Below are positions 23,235-31,260 of a DNA stretch of 32,663 nt, one piece after another. A program made the position numbers and the translations under genes. How positions within the stretch are numbered: position 1 is the stretch's first letter; every line of letters begins with the position of its first letter. The notes under the pieces were generated by a model. It had not been told where the DNA came from, ran no database searches, and worked only from the letters and a program-made list of their open reading frames with translations. This stretch comes from GCA-2737595 sp037138535 (GTDB taxonomy: Bacteria > Actinomycetota > Actinomycetes > Nanopelagicales > Nanopelagicaceae): contig JBAXIG010000011.1 in the NCBI GenBank assembly GCA_037138535.1, forward strand, positions 1 through 32,663, written 5' to 3'.

Positions 23235-24506
23235 CTACTCGAACTCAACGCGTACAGGTAGGCGTTTGATTCCATGGACGAAATTGCTCCGCAGGTAATC
23301 TGTCTCGCCGATACGCTCCATCTGCTTCACGCGCGGCAGTAGCTGAGTAAACATAATCTGCATCTCTAGCCTGGCGAGCGCATTACCCATACACATGTGG
23401 GGCCCTCCACGTCCGAAGGCCATGTGTTCGTTTGGCTTACGGGTCACATCGAAGGTATATGGATCAGCGAAAGTCTCGGAATCTCTATTGCCTGATGCAA
23501 ACCAGACCACCACCTTCTGACCCTTCTTAATCTTCTTCCCATGCATCTCCACGTCGCGCGTTGCCGTACGACGGAAGTGATAGACCGGGCTTGCTTGCCG
23601 GAGGAATTCCTCGATGGCCCAAGGAATAAGTTCTGGTTTTGCCTTGAGAAGTGCCATTTGCTCAGGATGATCGATAAGTGCGTTCATCGAGTGAGTGATG
23701 GCGTGACGAGTCGTTTCATTACCTGCAATAACAATCAGTAAGAAGTAGTTCCGGAAGTCACGATCGTCGAGCGCTAACCCATCGGTAGGAATGTTACGCG
23801 CCAATTGAGAGACGAGGTCGTTTTCACTCTTGCCACGGCGCGCTTCCCGTAACTTAAATCCGTAATCAAAAACTTCCTGTGCTGCGGGGGAGCGGAAGGG
23901 GAGGAGGCGGTACTGCTCGCTCTCCTCGCTATTTAGGAGCACATCAGTGTGCTCTGGGTCAGTATTGCCCACCATCCGGTTTCCCCAGTTGATGAGTTGT
24001 CCGGTATCACCGTCGGGTACCCCAAGCATGCGAGCCAATACGCGAATAGGGAAGTCAGCGCTTACCTCTTTCACAAACTCAAATTGATTCTTCGAAAATG
24101 CCGCGTCCAGAGTGGTTTTGGTGAGTGCTTCGAGAAAGTTTGTATATCCCGCTACGGATTTTGGGGTGAAGTTGTCCATCATTAATTTGCGGAGAACGCG
24201 ATGGCGACTTCCATCTGTTTCCAGCATGGAGCGACGCACCTCGAGTTGTTCTTCGTCTAACTCCTCAAGGTTGGTGCCTTGTTCGCTATTGAAAGTTTCT
24301 GTATCACGCAGTACTGAAACGATGTCTGCATAGCGCGTGAGCGACCAAAAGCCGGCCCCGCCCTCTTCGTTGCTCCAATGGCAGGGGTCTTCATTGCGCA
24401 GCTGCTCAAAGAGTTTCCATGGTGCGCCATTTTCAAAAAGACTCATATCTGCAAGTGATACATCGCGAAGGTTGCGCGATGTTCCAGTGCTTGCGCTTGC
24501 CGCCAT
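23235..24506 (-). CDS. Cytochrome P450 (class I bacterial, CYP125/142-like fold)
   Basis: This 423-residue P450 has canonical motifs: I-helix IVIAGNETTRH with AGNET at 261-265, ExxR at E300-R303 (EEFLR), and haem loop FGRGGPHMCMGNALARLE with C372. MLETDGSRHRVLRKLMM (94-110) is the conserved C-helix region. General resemblance is to actinobacterial P450s such as CYP125, CYP142 or linalool hydroxylases, so family assignment is loose. GGGAG precedes the ATG 24506. It is divergent from a MarR gene, with a small inverted repeat between them, and tail-to-tail with the other P450. It could hydroxylate the aromatic ring or attack a carbon next to nitrogen. Substrate is unknown. Confidence 0.87.
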   Translation of the reverse strand: MAASASTGTSRNLRDVSLADMSLFENGAPWKLFEQLRNEDPCHWSNEEGGAGFWSLTRYADIVSVLRDTETFNSEQGTNLEELDEEQLEVRRSMLETDGSRHRVLRKLMMDNFTPKSVAGYTNFLEALTKTTLDAAFSKNQFEFVKEVSADFPIRVLARMLGVPDGDTGQLINWGNRMVGNTDPEHTDVLLNSEESEQYRLLPFRSPAAQEVFDYGFKLREARRGKSENDLVSQLARNIPTDGLALDDRDFRNYFLLIVIAGNETTRHAITHSMNALIDHPEQMALLKAKPELIPWAIEEFLRQASPVYHFRRTATRDVEMHGKKIKKGQKVVVWFASGNRDSETFADPYTFDVTRKPNEHMAFGRGGPHMCMGNALARLEMQIMFTQLLPRVKQMERIGETDYLRSNFVHGIKRLPVRVEFE

Positions 24507-24521
24507 CAGATTCTCCCAATC

Positions 24522-24539
24522 ATTCGGATCAAAACGAAT
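24522..24539. promoter_or_regulatory. Inverted repeat between P450 and marR genes
   Basis: ATTCG, eight bases, CGAAT lies 16-33 bases before the P450 start, in the 121-base P450/marR divergent region. Location suits an operator for the divergent MarR protein. The arms are only five bases, so it may be chance. Confidence 0.3.
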
Positions 24540-24627
24540 TTACCTTATCTTGCCTTTCAAATGAAGTAGGGATATTTGGGCACTTTTTGGAATTTGCCAC
24601 TATCCTGGCGCGCAGGGGGAGATATTC

Positions 24628-25125
24628 ATGGCAGGTGCACATACGCTCAATGAGACCGAACGCGCAGTTCAAGAGCGCCTCGATAGTTTGCCGATCGATT
24701 TTGAGGCGATGGCGGCTGTTTCTAATCTCTTTCGCGCCGCAAACGCTGTAAGAAATCACCTCGAGCGCACAGCTCTTGCTCCCAGTGGGATGACATGGAC
24801 GGGATTTGTAGTTCTCTGGGTGGTCTGGATTTGGTCACCCATTGAAACTCGAGATATTGCTTCCGAAGCTGGAATTTCGAAGGCCACGCTCACGGGTGTA
24901 CTCAACACACTTGAGGGACGCGGATGGCTTGAGCGCCAGCGAAGTTCAGAGGATGGCAGGCTTATGGTCGTCACGCTTACTCCCGCTGGGTCAAAGTTGA
25001 TGAAGAAACTCTTCCCGAAATTTAACGATCAAGAAATTGCTACTGTCTCACAAGTAGCTCGTGGTGATTTGGAGAAATTCACTGCCAACCTGCGTTCGCT
25101 GACTCGGTCAGCTGAAGGAAGCTAA
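24628..25125 (+). CDS. MarR family transcriptional regulator
   Basis: This 165-residue protein has the MarR winged helix-turn-helix: dimer helix at about 28-48, then IETRDIASEAGISKATLTGV and a wing ERQRSSEDGRLMVVTLTPAG carrying the conserved Asp-x-Arg. MarR proteins often repress genes for aromatic compound degradation and are released by phenolic ligands. A GGGGGAG site precedes ATG 24628. It is divergent from the second P450 and four-base overlapping, tail to tail, with the PuuD-like gene. It is the only transcription factor in the island, so it is the first candidate for the operators noted here; which one it binds is not known. Confidence 0.9.
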   Translation: MAGAHTLNETERAVQERLDSLPIDFEAMAAVSNLFRAANAVRNHLERTALAPSGMTWTGFVVLWVVWIWSPIETRDIASEAGISKATLTGVLNTLEGRGWLERQRSSEDGRLMVVTLTPAGSKLMKKLFPKFNDQEIATVSQVARGDLEKFTANLRSLTRSAEGS

Positions 25126-25829
25126 CCGATCCGCACGCGAAACTTTTTGAATATCGCAAGTTGATCCGAATCAATCTCCCATCGATCCTCCGGGTGCCAT
25201 TGAACGGCGACCCCGTTCGCACCATCCACCGTAAGGGCTTCGATGCAACCATCGGTTGAATAGGCAACGGCACGCACGCCGCTACCTAATTTTGCTACTG
25301 ATTGATGGTGGTAGCACGAGCTTGTCACTACTGGCAGCTCTAGGCCGAATTCATCCCATGCTTTTTCGAAGACCACATCATGCGTCAGATGGCGGTGTGG
25401 CGGTTCGATGTGCTGGTTCAAAGTTCCACCAAGAGCGACGTTAAGTAGGTGCATTCCACGGCAGAGCGCCAGGAAGGGAATGCCTTCAGCGAGCACGTGC
25501 TTCATGAGCGCGAGATCATTCGCGTCTTGCACATCATCGATTTCATAAAGGTGTTCTGAGTCGGGGAGCTCTCCGTATGCCGCAGGGTTGATATCGCCGC
25601 CACCGGCGAAGAGCACGCCGTCGAAACCTTTGAGCCGTGCGTGCCAATCGGAAGAATTTTGGTTAGGGAGCAATGTGACTGGATCCAATCCGGCAGCCCA
25701 GAGACCTTCGAGCAGCATCCGCGCCGAAACCACACCTCGAAACCGGAGGGCGCTCGCGCTCTCGGTGAAGCGACCTAGGAGGGCGACCCTGGGGCGAACT
25801 CCAGTTGAATTCTGGGATGACAGGCTCAT
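25122..25829 (-). CDS. PuuD-like gamma-glutamyl hydrolase (peptidase C26)
   Basis: This 235-residue class I amidotransferase-fold hydrolase resembles PuuD, which releases GABA from gamma-glutamyl-GABA in putrescine use. The catalytic residues are C123 in FLALCRGMHLLNVALGGTLNQ, H212 and E214 in VQWHPED. FAGGGDINPAAYGE (75-88) and SSCYHHQSV (170-178) are further C26 signatures. AGAGGAG precedes ATG 25829. It is divergent from the dehydrogenase operon. With the GS-like ligase it completes an add-and-remove gamma-glutamyl cycle, but there is no PuuB-type oxidase between them. Substrate in this organism is inferred from the family only. Confidence 0.86.
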   Translation of the reverse strand: MSLSSQNSTGVRPRVALLGRFTESASALRFRGVVSARMLLEGLWAAGLDPVTLLPNQNSSDWHARLKGFDGVLFAGGGDINPAAYGELPDSEHLYEIDDVQDANDLALMKHVLAEGIPFLALCRGMHLLNVALGGTLNQHIEPPHRHLTHDVVFEKAWDEFGLELPVVTSSCYHHQSVAKLGSGVRAVAYSTDGCIEALTVDGANGVAVQWHPEDRWEIDSDQLAIFKKFRVRIG

Positions 25830-25909
25830 CTGGCTCCTCTTTGGGCTCTTCAGATTCGAATTCGCGTACTTTGGACTACCTAAAAAGAATATCTGGTGGC
25901 ATCCTATAC

Positions 25910-25925
25910 CGTTAGGATCCTAACG
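25910..25925. promoter_or_regulatory. Perfect 16-base palindrome before the dehydrogenase operon
   Basis: CGTTAGGATCCTAACG is its own reverse complement and ends 18 bases before the chosen ATG 25944. An extra ATCCTA at 25901-25906 pairs with TAGGAT inside it, giving overlapping sites. A weak -10 (TATACC, 25905-25910) would put the transcription start inside the palindrome. It looks like the operator of a dimeric regulator, possibly the MarR protein encoded nearby. Confidence 0.6.
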
Positions 25926-25943
25926 ATTATGGGAATGAGGAAA

Positions 25944-27407
25944 ATGTCCAAGATCGTCGTTGCAGGTGTTTCCGTTGATACCGGCCATTTCATTGGTGGC
26001 CAGCGGGTCTACTCGGCAGAGACTTTTTCAGACCACTCACCCATTGATGGCGCCTTCCTGGGGGAGATATCGCGAGGTGGGGCGGGTGAGGTTGACCTCG
26101 CCGTTGCGGCGGCGCGGGCGGCTTTTCCTGGGTGGGCAAAGACTCCTCGGATCGAGCGCGCACGCATCATGCATGCCATCGCAGATGGGGTCGAAGCTCG
26201 ACTAGAAGAGTTATCCCAAGTAGAGACCCACGATAACGGTGCACTCATTCGTTCCCATCGCCGTGGCGTCATGCCCCGAGTGGCTCATAATTTCCGCTTC
26301 TTCGCCGATTGGTTACTCAACGAGTTGCATCATGATCCATTTGAAACCCGCGGACACACTAACGTTGTCTCCTGGGATCCATCTGGCGTAGCCGCACTCA
26401 TCACACCGTGGAATGCCCCACTCATGCTCGCGAGTTGGAAGATTGCACCCGCGCTCGCATCAGGTGACACCGTTATTTTAAAGCCTGCTGAATGGACACC
26501 GCTGAGCGCCTCGCTTCTCTGCGATATCGCGAAAGAGGCAGGATTGCCTGATGGCGTTTTCAACGTGGTGCAAGGCTTAGGCAATGAGGCAGGTGCCGCA
26601 CTCGTTGCTCATCCCGGAATCTCACGAATCTCTTTTACTGGCTCTGTTCCCACGGCAAAACTAGTAGCGCGTGCAGCGGCAGATAATCTCACGCCGTGCT
26701 CACTTGAGTTAGGTGGCAAGAGTCCACTCATCGTGATGGAAGATGCGGATCTTGAACTTGCAGTAACGCTAGCTGCTGAGCAGTACGATAATGCTGGCCA
26801 AGTGTGTTTGGCGGGTACACGACTCCTAGTTCACGAAACGGTTCGCGAAGAGTTCGTGGCGGGTTTCAAAGAGCGCGTTTCGAAGATCGTCCAGGGAGAT
26901 CCTCGTGTTGAGGGGACCGACATCGGCCCACAGATTCATGAAAAACAATTCACTAAAATTCTTGGTTACATAGATCGCGCCAAAGCAGCAGGTGCACACG
27001 TCGAAGTAGGTGGGGGAGCGAACGAAGCGCTCGGCGGGCTCTACATTCATCCGACGCTAATTTCCAATGCCGCACCGGGGAGTGAAATTCTTACCGACGA
27101 AGTTTTTGGCCCAGTACTTACGCTACAAACGTTTTCAAGTGATGAAGAAGCAATCTCGATGGCCAATGGCACAGAATTTGGGCTCGCGGCGGTGCTCGTT
27201 TCGGGAAATCGTGAAAGAGCAGAACGTATCTCCGAGCAGTTAGTTGCTGGAACTACCTGGGTCAATTGTTTTTTCGTGCGTGATCTCCGTGCCCCCTTCG
27301 GTGGCGCCCGCAAGTCCGGTGTGGGTCGCGAAGGCGGTTCCTGGTCTTTTGATTTTTATTCGGAGCTTAAAAATACAGTGTTTTCACCAAACGGCTGGAA
27401 GGATTGA
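25944..27407 (+). CDS. hpaE: 2-hydroxymuconic/carboxymethyl-hydroxymuconic semialdehyde dehydrogenase
   Basis: This 487-residue NAD(P)-dependent aldehyde dehydrogenase has N157 (TPWNAP), K180 (ILKPAEW), E255 (LELGGKSP) and nucleophile C288 (NAGQVCLAGTR). PRVAHNFRFFAD (111-122) and the C-terminal VRDLRAPFGGARKSG plus GREGGSWSF blocks resemble HpaE and XylG/DmpC rather than generic aldehyde dehydrogenases. The extradiol dioxygenase gene right after it supports HpaE: oxidation of the ring-cleavage semialdehyde (5-carboxymethyl-2-hydroxymuconate semialdehyde) to the acid. I chose ATG 25944 after a GAGG; 25929 and 25935 are in frame and possible. The gene leads the operon and has a palindromic operator in front. 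Confidence 0.82.
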   Translation: MSKIVVAGVSVDTGHFIGGQRVYSAETFSDHSPIDGAFLGEISRGGAGEVDLAVAAARAAFPGWAKTPRIERARIMHAIADGVEARLEELSQVETHDNGALIRSHRRGVMPRVAHNFRFFADWLLNELHHDPFETRGHTNVVSWDPSGVAALITPWNAPLMLASWKIAPALASGDTVILKPAEWTPLSASLLCDIAKEAGLPDGVFNVVQGLGNEAGAALVAHPGISRISFTGSVPTAKLVARAAADNLTPCSLELGGKSPLIVMEDADLELAVTLAAEQYDNAGQVCLAGTRLLVHETVREEFVAGFKERVSKIVQGDPRVEGTDIGPQIHEKQFTKILGYIDRAKAAGAHVEVGGGANEALGGLYIHPTLISNAAPGSEILTDEVFGPVLTLQTFSSDEEAISMANGTEFGLAAVLVSGNRERAERISEQLVAGTTWVNCFFVRDLRAPFGGARKSGVGREGGSWSFDFYSELKNTVFSPNGWKD

Positions 27408-27408
27408 G

Positions 27409-28308
27409 ATGGGCGAAATAGTCGGAGCAGGGATATTGGCACATGTACCTACGATCATGTTGCCAAAAGAAGTGAGATATGAGCTCAACGAAGGTAAAGA
27501 GATCACTCTTGTACCGGGGCTAGAGCGCCTGCGTAAAGAGGTATTTGAAACCGCTGATTACGACACTGTTGTGGTGTTGGACTCCCATTGGGCGACGACC
27601 GTCGAATACGTAACAACTTCTCATGCACGCCGTACTGGCAAGTACACATCCGAGGAGTTACCTCGCGGTATGGCACAAGTACCATACGACTTTAAGGGCG
27701 ATCCAGAGTTGGCCGTAGAAATCAGCAAGTATGCGGAAAAGCATGGCACCTGGATTACTCCTATTGATGACCCTGAACTTCCAGTCTTTTATGCAACCAT
27801 CAATCTGTGGAAGTACCTCGGTGAAGGTTTAGATAAGAAGTGGATCAGTATTGGTTGCTGCCAAACCGCGGAGACTGAAGATAACCTCCGATTGGGACGA
27901 GCTCTCGCCGATGCCATTGCGAAGTTGGATCGTAAGGTGCTTTTGATCGCATCAGGTGCGCTTTCGCACACCTTTTATCCACTTCAAGAGTTGCGCAAGC
28001 ACGAAGCTAGCGACAGCTCGCATATCTTTACTCCAGAAGCGCGCGACGCCGACCTGGAGCGAATCGAATGGTTTAAGCGCGGGGATCACGATCAGGTGCT
28101 GCGCACTATGCCGGAGTTCTATAAGTACAAGCCCGAAGCTCGTTTTGGGCATTACCTCATGATGATCGGCGCGCTTGGGGAAAATGAGTGCACCGCACCC
28201 GGGCGTCTCTTTAGCGAGTACGAGAATTCCATTGGAACGGGACAGGTACACGTCTGGTTTGATCAGCCCGAAGCTGGCTGGACCGCTAAGGCGAGCGCTC
28301 GTGTCTAA
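27409..28308 (+). CDS. hpaD: Homoprotocatechuate 2,3-dioxygenase-type extradiol dioxygenase (LigB family)
   Basis: This 299-residue enzyme belongs to the class III (LigB) extradiol dioxygenases that open catechols next to the diol. Probable iron ligands are H12 (ILAHVPTI), H60 (LDSHWAT) and E244 (PEARFGHY), with acid/base H187 (SGALSHTF). GKYTSEELP followed by YDFKGDPEL, and the C-terminal GTGQVHVWF, closely resemble E. coli HpcB/HpaD as I recall it, more than 2-aminophenol dioxygenase AmnB. It should therefore cleave 3,4-dihydroxyphenylacetate or a similar side-chain catechol. The frame is open upstream inside the dehydrogenase gene, but ATG 27409, one base after its stop with an AAGG site, is the start. 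It overlaps the next gene by eight bases. Confidence 0.83.
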   Translation: MGEIVGAGILAHVPTIMLPKEVRYELNEGKEITLVPGLERLRKEVFETADYDTVVVLDSHWATTVEYVTTSHARRTGKYTSEELPRGMAQVPYDFKGDPELAVEISKYAEKHGTWITPIDDPELPVFYATINLWKYLGEGLDKKWISIGCCQTAETEDNLRLGRALADAIAKLDRKVLLIASGALSHTFYPLQELRKHEASDSSHIFTPEARDADLERIEWFKRGDHDQVLRTMPEFYKYKPEARFGHYLMMIGALGENECTAPGRLFSEYENSIGTGQVHVWFDQPEAGWTAKASARV

Positions 28309-29188
28309 GAATGTAGAGACGCGCAGGATCCTTCTAGGGGGCTATCCCACTGAAGTAGTGCGCCAGGGGGAGTCTCTCGTTGCTGGCGATGGCAGGTCCG
28401 TTGCGATCTCTGATGCGATTCACTTGGCCCCAGTTGAGCCAACAAAGATCATCGCGGTTCATTTGAATTATCAGAGTCGTACTGATGAATTCATGACGAA
28501 GCTCCCGCTCGCACCTACGTATTTCCATAAACCCATCACCGCATTGAATTCACATAATGGTGATGTGGTTCGTCCCCAGGGATGCAAGTGGCTCAATTAT
28601 GAAGGTGAGATTGTCATCGTAATTGGACGCACGTGCCGCAATATTTCTCCCAAGGATGCCGCCGATTACATTGCCGGGTACACCATTGGTAACGATTATG
28701 GTCTTCATGATTTTCGAGATACCGATGCCGGTTCGATGCTGCGCGTGAAGGGGAGCGACACTCTTGCGCCAGTGGGACCTGGTTTAGTTCGTGATTGGGA
28801 TTTTAAGAATAAGCAGATCCGTACCTTGGTCAATGGAGTTGTGAAGCAAGATGACAACACCAAGAATATGGAATGGGACATGCACTACTTGGTCGCTGAC
28901 ATCGCGCGCACTATCACTCTTGTTCCTGGCGACATCCTCTTCTCGGGTACGCCGGCATTTTCGCGTCCGGTGCAACCAGGTGATTTAGTCGAAGTCGAAG
29001 TGGAAGGCCTAGGAAAGCTGAGCAATCGAATTGTTGAAGGACCGACGCCGATTCGCACCGATGTCGGCGCTCAGCCCACTGAGAGCGAAGAGGTTATCTC
29101 TACTGCAATGGGCGGCGATTGGGAATTCCGTGGAATACGCACACCATCAAAAGATCTCTACCCATCACGAATTGAGGAGAAGAAGTGA
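28301..29188 (+). CDS. FAH-family isomerase/decarboxylase of meta-cleavage pathway
   Basis: This 295-residue protein is a fumarylacetoacetate hydrolase family member. Metal ligands are E101 and E103 in NYEGEIVIVIG and D132 in YTIGNDYGLHDF; GSDTLAPVGPG follows. The N-terminal segment with FHKPITALNSHNG and the EWDMHYLVADIARTITLVPGD block fit the HpaG/HpcE type (5-oxopent-3-ene-tricarboxylate decarboxylase / hydroxyheptadienedioate isomerase), which acts after HpaE. It is a single FAH domain, whereas E. coli HpcE is a tandem of two. Start is GTG 28301, overlapping the dioxygenase by eight bases. The stop overlaps the ferredoxin start. The hydratase (HpaH) and aldolase (HpaI) steps are not in the window. 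Confidence 0.82.
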   Translation: MSKNVETRRILLGGYPTEVVRQGESLVAGDGRSVAISDAIHLAPVEPTKIIAVHLNYQSRTDEFMTKLPLAPTYFHKPITALNSHNGDVVRPQGCKWLNYEGEIVIVIGRTCRNISPKDAADYIAGYTIGNDYGLHDFRDTDAGSMLRVKGSDTLAPVGPGLVRDWDFKNKQIRTLVNGVVKQDDNTKNMEWDMHYLVADIARTITLVPGDILFSGTPAFSRPVQPGDLVEVEVEGLGKLSNRIVEGPTPIRTDVGAQPTESEEVISTAMGGDWEFRGIRTPSKDLYPSRIEEKK

Positions 29189-29370
29189 AAGTTCATGTCG
29201 ACATGGAGAAGTGTCAGCATTACGGACAGTGTGTCTTTGAAGCCGACGACGTCTTCTCTTTGGGTGATGATGGAAAATTGGTCTACAAGGTTGATGTCGA
29301 CGACAGCCGTCGATCGGACGTGGAGTCCGCCGTCGACGTGTGCCCCATGCAAGCCATCACGGTCGAGTAG
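29185..29370 (+). CDS. [3Fe-4S] ferredoxin
   Basis: This 61-residue ferredoxin has only three cluster cysteines: C10 and C16 in CQHYGQC and C53 in CPMQA. Tyr13 stands where a [4Fe-4S] ferredoxin would have its second cysteine, so a [3Fe-4S] cluster is expected. This is the class that passes single electrons to actinobacterial P450s. It starts at GTG 29185 after GAGGAGAAGAA, overlapping the FAH-family stop (GTGA), and is followed five bases later by the reductase gene. It probably serves one or both P450s of the island, although it is transcribed with the ring-cleavage genes. Confidence 0.92.
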   Translation: MKVHVDMEKCQHYGQCVFEADDVFSLGDDGKLVYKVDVDDSRRSDVESAVDVCPMQAITVE

Positions 29371-29375
29371 TTTCA

Positions 29376-30554
29376 TTGAAGATTCTTATAGTTGGCGCCG
29401 GGTTAGCTGGTTTGCGTACTGCCGAATCTCTCCGAGGCGCTGGGTTTGCTGGCGAGATCACCATCGCCGGAGAGGAACCGCACTTTCCCTATAACAGGCC
29501 ACCACTTTCCAAGGATGCACTGGCTCATGGCTTAGACATTGCTGATCTGGAGTTTAAGAGGCGAGAGAGCATCGCAGACGTGACATGGTTATTTGATGAT
29601 TCTGCAATCAGCACTGATTATCAACAGCAGAGCGTACTTTTTAAATCTGGGCGTCTCGAGTCTTTCGACGTCTTAGTCGCCGCTACAGGTATTCGCCCTC
29701 GCACGCTCAGCGTTCCTGGTGCTGGGAAGAGCAAGTTTTCGCTCCGTAACTTTGAGGAAGCTCAAGCGCTCCGTACTTCGATGTTGGGTGCCGAAAGAAT
29801 CGTGATCATCGGTGCAGGTTTTATTGGTTGTGAGATTGCGGCGACGGCTCGCAAACTTGGAATTGAAGTAGCGGTGGTAGCGGCCGATCCAGAGCCCATG
29901 TTTCGGCCACTCGGCGCAGAGTTTGGTCGCGCGATGCGAAAGCGCCACGAAGCAAGAGGCGTGAAGTTTCACATGAACGCCAAGATTGCCGGGTACCTCG
30001 GAGTGGATAGCGCCACTGGGGTATCTCTGGAGAGTGGCGAGGAAATTCTTGGCGACTTAGTGATCGAAGCCATTGGTTCACTTCCCAACACGGAGTGGCT
30101 AGCTGGGGGAGGACGTGATCTGCACGATGGCGTGCTGGTTGATTCATCAATGCGCGCCACGCCAGCTGATGAAGTTTCCGTTTACGCGGTGGGCGATGTT
30201 GCAAGGTACTCATTCGATCTCTTTGATTCAACTCCAAGACGGATTGAGCATTGGAATCTGCCGACTGAGACCGGTCGACGTGCTGGCAAGTCGATCGCAC
30301 ATTTTCTGACTACCGGCGAGGTGCTTGCCGAGGCCATTAATTTTGTCCCCTCTTTTTGGTCGGATCAGTATGAAGATAACGTGCAATCTTTTGGGATACC
30401 CGGCATCGCAGACTCTATAAACGTGGTTGATGGCGAACTCGCTGGCGACTGTGTAGTGGAGTATCTGCGTGACGGTAAAGTTGTGGGAGTGGTCGGCGTG
30501 AATACCAGCGCTAAATTAGCGCCGTATCGGAAGAACTTTCAAGAATCTAATTAA
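29376..30554 (+). CDS. NAD(P)H-dependent ferredoxin reductase (FAD)
   Basis: This 392-residue flavoprotein belongs to the pyridine nucleotide-disulfide oxidoreductase class used by P450 and dioxygenase systems (like putidaredoxin reductase or BphA4). FAD binding is shown by GAGLAG at 7-12 and an AVGDVA motif near residue 271; NAD(P)H binding by IIGAGFIGCE (GAGFIG 146-151). PYNRPPLSKD is the typical segment after the first fold. The start is TTG 29376, just after the ferredoxin stop; an ATG further upstream in frame lies within the ferredoxin gene. It would pass electrons from NAD(P)H to the [3Fe-4S] ferredoxin and then to a P450. The 3' end overlaps the opposing TauE gene by eight bases. Confidence 0.9.
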   Translation: MKILIVGAGLAGLRTAESLRGAGFAGEITIAGEEPHFPYNRPPLSKDALAHGLDIADLEFKRRESIADVTWLFDDSAISTDYQQQSVLFKSGRLESFDVLVAATGIRPRTLSVPGAGKSKFSLRNFEEAQALRTSMLGAERIVIIGAGFIGCEIAATARKLGIEVAVVAADPEPMFRPLGAEFGRAMRKRHEARGVKFHMNAKIAGYLGVDSATGVSLESGEEILGDLVIEAIGSLPNTEWLAGGGRDLHDGVLVDSSMRATPADEVSVYAVGDVARYSFDLFDSTPRRIEHWNLPTETGRRAGKSIAHFLTTGEVLAEAINFVPSFWSDQYEDNVQSFGIPGIADSINVVDGELAGDCVVEYLRDGKVVGVVGVNTSAKLAPYRKNFQESN

Positions 30555-31260
30555 GCACGTCTGTGAGAGTGACTACCGCAAAGATGAAAAGAAATACTGC
30601 GAGCGCGCGCTGACGGAGGAGAGGGTTAATTCGTTGAGTGAAGCGAGCGGCAAGTAAGACGCCTAGTCCAGCCGCAAGTCCAAGGAAGAGTGTGTGGGTA
30701 GGTGGCATTTCTCGTTTACCGGCCAGCGCCGAGAGTGCGTTGATGGCCAGGACGAATGAGCTTGTGCCAACTGCAACCGACATCTTTAACTTACTAATGA
30801 GCCGTAGTGCTGGAATGACTACAAAGCCGGCCCCTACGCCGAGTGCACCTGCGGCACTTCCAGCGAGCGCGGCACCTATCCAACCCTTCCAACTCGCACT
30901 TGGTACTTCACTCGCGGGGCGACGGAAGAGCGAGGCTGATGAAGTAAAGAGCAGAAGTGCCAGCAAAATTGCGGTGAGCGTATTCGAAGCATTTCGCATG
31001 AGATAACCAACGATGATGGCCGCGGGAATCGAGAGCACAAGGAATGGCAGGGCGGCCCGAAAGTCGATTTCGCCTCGACGGGTAACAACCAAGGTATTCA
31101 CTGTTCCGGAGATGAGCACCACAGAAAGACCTGCGACAGAGGCTTCGCTGTAGGTCATGTCGAGGAGATGAACCGCGAGTGGAACTGTAAGCGAACCAGC
31201 TCCAGCTCCGAAGAACGCCATAAAGCAGCCGAGTACTACACCGACGAGGAGTATCTCCAT
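30547..31260 (-). CDS. TauE/SafE family sulfite/anion exporter
   Basis: This 237-residue membrane protein has about seven hydrophobic segments and belongs to the TauE/SafE (DUF81) family. The family pattern appears twice: GCFMAFFGAGAGSLTVPLAV near the N-terminus and GSAAGALGVGAGFVVIPALR after the midpoint. Characterised members export sulfite, sulfoacetate or related organosulfur anions. The ATG shares one base with the stop of the sulfatase gene (TAATG), so it is translated together with that gene. This supports export of sulfate-derived or sulfonated products, but this is inference from neighbourhood; many family members have unknown substrates. Confidence 0.85.
   Translation of the reverse strand: MEILLVGVVLGCFMAFFGAGAGSLTVPLAVHLLDMTYSEASVAGLSVVLISGTVNTLVVTRRGEIDFRAALPFLVLSIPAAIIVGYLMRNASNTLTAILLALLLFTSSASLFRRPASEVPSASWKGWIGAALAGSAAGALGVGAGFVVIPALRLISKLKMSVAVGTSSFVLAINALSALAGKREMPPTHTLFLGLAAGLGVLLAARFTQRINPLLRQRALAVFLFIFAVVTLTDVLN

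Noticed and set aside
23227..23239. AGTAG-GGA-CTACT repeat between the two P450 genes, as a terminator
   Set aside because: A five-base stem formed largely by the two stop regions is too weak to call.
27244..27408. N-terminal extension of the extradiol dioxygenase
   Set aside because: The extension lies wholly inside the dehydrogenase gene, and the internal ATG 27409 gives the normal family N-terminus with the iron-ligand His at 12.
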